The translations under genes were made by a program, and so were the position numbers. Source: Trueperaceae bacterium (GTDB taxonomy: Bacteria > Deinococcota > Deinococci > Deinococcales > Trueperaceae). Taken from it: a stretch of 64,000 bases of DNA. The stretch covers positions 204,001 through 268,000 of the forward strand of contig JAMLIB010000001.1 in the NCBI GenBank assembly GCA_023954415.1, in the 5' to 3' direction. The notes below the pieces were generated by a model. That model was not told where the DNA came from, did no database searches, and saw only the letters and a program-made list of their open reading frames with translations. Shown here in pieces: positions 61,553-64,000 of this stretch; position 1 is the first letter of the stretch, and every line of letters begins with the position of its first letter.

Positions 61553-62800
61553 CTAGGGCGTGTCAGGCAGCCTGGCGCGCACCCACGCTATGGCCCCGAC
61601 GGGCCTGCCGCCGCTCGTCGGTAGCGTGAGCTCCGGGACGCTGACGGTCGCCGTGCGCAGGTCCTCGTCGTAGAGGTCCCTGCCGCTCAGGAAGTCGATG
61701 AGCAAGACGCCGCGCTGCCCGAGCACGTACCCGAAGCTCAGGATGGGGTCGGTGGTGGCCGCGGCGGCGGCGAACGCAGCCGAGCCGACCTCCGGTCCCG
61801 TCGGCGTGCGCAGGACGGTCGTCCTGCTCGGGTCGAGCACGACGAGCTCCGAGGCCACACCGGAGGGGTCGGCGACCAGGCGCGACCCGAGCTGCGCACC
61901 GTTGCCGAGGCTTACGGGCGAGCGCGTCGCCGTCGGCTCGCCGAGGTCGACGGAGCCGACGCGGGCAGTGCTCAACCCGGACAGCACCCGCGCGCCGCCG
62001 GCCACCTCGCTGCCCGCCATGTCGAGGAACGTGGCGCCGGACTCGCCAGTGATTATCCGCGCGTTCTCGTACCAGGCGCCGGAGCCGGGGGCGTCGACCG
62101 ACAGGTCGACGGCGAAGACCTGGGCGTCCCAGGTCGCGCGGACGAGGAAGTACGCCGACTCGCCGCCCTGCGACTGGTCCGTGTACGGGCTCGTGGCCAG
62201 GACCTCGGTGTCGCCGCCGAGCGGCGTGGCCGTCCGCTCCCGCGTGTCTACGAGCCACTGGACGGGGAAGCCCGCCAGACCGCACACCGCCGGGTCGTCC
62301 AGCACCACCGCCCACCGCCCTAGGCGCGACACCTGGAGCGCCGTCGGGCACGCCTGCCTGGCGATGCTCGGGTTCACGAGCAGGCCCCCGCCCGGCTCGC
62401 TCAACGTTAGGGCCGCGGCGGCGTCCTCGGCGAACGCGGTCGGGGAGGCCACGTCGATCCCCTCGACGTCGAAGCGCTGCAGGTACGCGCTCACCTGCGG
62501 CGTTCCGCCGGCGGACGCCACGCTGCGCGACAGCACCCAGGCGGCCGCCCGCGCGCCCGCGCGGTCCTCGAAGTCGATGGCCACGGCGTTGGCCGAGAGC
62601 ACCCTCTCGCTCCCCGCCACGTAGCGGAGCCGCGGGCTGGCCTGTGGGCCGGCGTCCTCGAGGAGCACCAGCTCCGGACCGCCGGCGCCGGTGATGCCGA
62701 CGATCAGCATGGTCGGCGGGCGCGGTTCCGAGGTTCCCGTGCACGCGCCGAGGAACAGGACGGCGGCGCAGGCCAGCAGCCGGATGCGGTGAGCGTTCAT
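61553..62800 (-). CDS. Envelope lipoprotein of unknown function
   Basis: 415 residues, not recognised. N-terminus MNAHRIRLLACAAVLFLGAC ends with a lipobox (LGAC), then TGTSEP. The remainder is beta-rich with several V-rich strands (WVLSRSVAS, QVFAVDLSVDAP, ELVVLDPSRTTVLRTP), suggesting a propeller or sandwich. Its ATG overlaps the LptD-like stop as ATGA, so the two are coupled. It could be a partner of the beta-barrel, by analogy to LptE with LptD, but there is no sequence likeness to LptE. Confidence 0.75.
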   Translation of the reverse strand: MNAHRIRLLACAAVLFLGACTGTSEPRPPTMLIVGITGAGGPELVLLEDAGPQASPRLRYVAGSERVLSANAVAIDFEDRAGARAAAWVLSRSVASAGGTPQVSAYLQRFDVEGIDVASPTAFAEDAAAALTLSEPGGGLLVNPSIARQACPTALQVSRLGRWAVVLDDPAVCGLAGFPVQWLVDTRERTATPLGGDTEVLATSPYTDQSQGGESAYFLVRATWDAQVFAVDLSVDAPGSGAWYENARIITGESGATFLDMAGSEVAGGARVLSGLSTARVGSVDLGEPTATRSPVSLGNGAQLGSRLVADPSGVASELVVLDPSRTTVLRTPTGPEVGSAAFAAAAATTDPILSFGYVLGQRGVLLIDFLSGRDLYDEDLRTATVSVPELTLPTSGGRPVGAIAWVRARLPDTP

Positions 62801-64000
62801 GGTCGCCTTTCCGGTATCACCCAGCCAGTGTCGAACACGTGGCCGAGGCCCTGGGTCGTGCCGGGGGTCGTCAGCGTGATGGCCAGGGCGCCGGTCCTGG
62901 AGTCCCAGGAGCCGTACAACGCCCAGCAGCAACGGTTCCAGACCGCGACGAAGCGCGGCCTGAGGTCGATGCCGGTCGCCGAGCCGCCGGTCAGGTTCCA
63001 GACGTCGTCTATGACCATCCCGACGTAGAGGGTGTCCAGCGGCCGCGCCATGAGCGCCACTTCCTGCAACGTCAGGCGCCCGGTCGCGACCGCCTCGGCC
63101 GCGTAGTCGTACGTCCCCGTGTAGCCGACCGTGCCCTGGAGCCCGACCCTGTCCCAGAGGTCGACGCCGAACGTCAGGTTCGCGCGCCGCAGGTACGTCG
63201 TGGGCTGCTGCTCGTCGTGCCATAGGAGCTCGACGAAGCCGTCGACGCCGAAGCGCACTGGTCCGGCGACGCGGTCGACGACGAGCGCCCTCCCCGTCAA
63301 CGTCGAGGACCGGTAGCCCAGCGCCCGTCCCGCAGGGGCGAGCGCCGGGTCGGCGATCGTCGTGTAGCGCACTTGCCAGTCGGGGCTACCGGAGGCGGGG
63401 GCGCCTTCCAGCGTGAACGCGAGCTGGCGCGCGTACGGCTCCGGCTGCGGCAGGCCGAGCCAAGCGGTGTCGAGCCAGAGGAGGCCCTCGGCCTGCGCGG
63501 CGGCGACCCCGGGCCACACCAGGCGCAGCTTGCTGGCGGACAACCGGCCGCTCGGCAGCGCGATGCGCTCGCTCGCGTCGAACTGCAGACCGCCGAGGGT
63601 GGCGGCGGCCTCGACCCCGAAGGCGCTCACCTGCCCCAGATCGAGGTCGCGCGCGTAGGTGACGGCGAGGCCCGGCACGGCGTCCGTATGCGCCAGCGTG
63701 CCGAGCGTCAGCTTGACCTCGAGGTCGTCGAAGTGATCGGCGGGCTGGCCGGCGGCCGGGGTCAGTGGCGAGTACCGGTAGGCCGTGGTGGCGCTGAGCT
63801 CCACGACGCCTTGCACCCCGATGCTCGCCGTCGCCGAGGTCTCCGTCGTGTCGTGCGGCTCGCCCGTGAGCCGGTCGGGCGTGCGCATGAGGTCCTGCGA
63901 GTGCTCGACGGTGAGGCTCGCCCGCACCGTCCCCCGGCTCGTCAGCGTGAGCGTCGTATCCAGCGTGCCCGGATCGCCGGCCTTCAAGTCGTACGCGTTC
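62797..64000 (-). CDS. LptD-like outer-membrane beta-barrel, C-terminal part
   Basis: At least 401 residues; the 5' end lies beyond the window. Alternating amphipathic strands fill the sequence (e.g. LTLTSRGTVRASLTVEH, VELSATTAYRYSPLTP, LTFGVDLWDRVGLQGTVGYTG). Near the C-terminus AVWNRCCWALYGSWDSRTG resembles the adjacent-cysteine strand of LptD proteins. The end, HVFDTGWVIPERRP, is hydrophobic-aromatic-poor relative to a classical BamA signal. LptD inserts LPS into the outer membrane, which would fit the lpx operon. A different large barrel is possible, as the N-terminal OstA domain is not visible. Confidence 0.7.
   Translation of the reverse strand, partial: NAYDLKAGDPGTLDTTLTLTSRGTVRASLTVEHSQDLMRTPDRLTGEPHDTTETSATASIGVQGVVELSATTAYRYSPLTPAAGQPADHFDDLEVKLTLGTLAHTDAVPGLAVTYARDLDLGQVSAFGVEAAATLGGLQFDASERIALPSGRLSASKLRLVWPGVAAAQAEGLLWLDTAWLGLPQPEPYARQLAFTLEGAPASGSPDWQVRYTTIADPALAPAGRALGYRSSTLTGRALVVDRVAGPVRFGVDGFVELLWHDEQQPTTYLRRANLTFGVDLWDRVGLQGTVGYTGTYDYAAEAVATGRLTLQEVALMARPLDTLYVGMVIDDVWNLTGGSATGIDLRPRFVAVWNRCCWALYGSWDSRTGALAITLTTPGTTQGLGHVFDTGWVIPERRP

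Overview
This is a 64 kb stretch of a GC-rich bacterial chromosome, almost fully coding, with no mobile element, phage gene or CRISPR array visible. Lineage is inferred, not proven. Many genes have a TAnnnT -10 box only 6-11 nt before the start codon and no Shine-Dalgarno site, there is a tandem pair of deoxynucleoside kinases, and proteins are rich in Ala/Arg/Val. This fits a member of the Deinococcota, perhaps Truepera-like. The clear lpx genes are unusual for that phylum, so a marker-gene tree would be needed to settle placement.

Layout. 1-6.4 kb: GIY-YIG-like protein, era, an MFS exporter, initiator tRNA-fMet with its own promoter and terminator, a pentapeptide/DUF1801 pair, two small ORFs and a beta-propeller-like lipoprotein. 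6.4-12.4 kb: nucleoside salvage (pyrimidine-nucleoside phosphorylase and two deoxynucleoside kinases) around murE, then a CNNM/CBS membrane protein. 12.4-19.3 kb: alr, an amino-acid ABC permease and its binding protein, recG, a small membrane protein and a WHy/LEA-type lipoprotein. 19.4-22.9 kb: a compact serine-synthesis operon (serA, class V aminotransferase, histidine phosphatase).

22.9-33.9 kb is an envelope operon on the minus strand with genes touching or overlapping: mreB, a SpoIVB/S55-type peptidase, lpxD, lpxC, a GnnA-like oxidoreductase, fabZ, lpxA, an LpxB-like glycosyltransferase, an MsbA-like ABC exporter and a methyltransferase. Together these could make and export a lipid A-type glycolipid; an LptD-like beta-barrel C-terminus at the right edge (62.8-64 kb) fits that.

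33.9-40.8 kb holds the least familiar locus: a roadblock/LC7-like protein, a large membrane protein with a helical exterior domain, and a 955-residue coiled-coil protein sharing both its N-terminal domain and a roadblock-like C-terminus with the first protein. It is translationally coupled to tsaE and tsaB. 41-47.1 kb: hrcA, an EVE-domain protein, guaA, a pseudokinase-like/PEGA-like membrane protein and an Mrp ATPase without the usual CxxC. 47.2-52.7 kb: a T-box leader in front of valS, hutH and an arginase-family gene, all overlapping. 52.8-59.3 kb: a LuxR-type regulator and a peptide uptake operon (SDR, M20 peptidase, binding protein, two permeases) behind a 22-bp palindrome. 59.4-64 kb: rluD-type pseudouridine synthase, plsX, a lipoprotein and the LptD-like protein.
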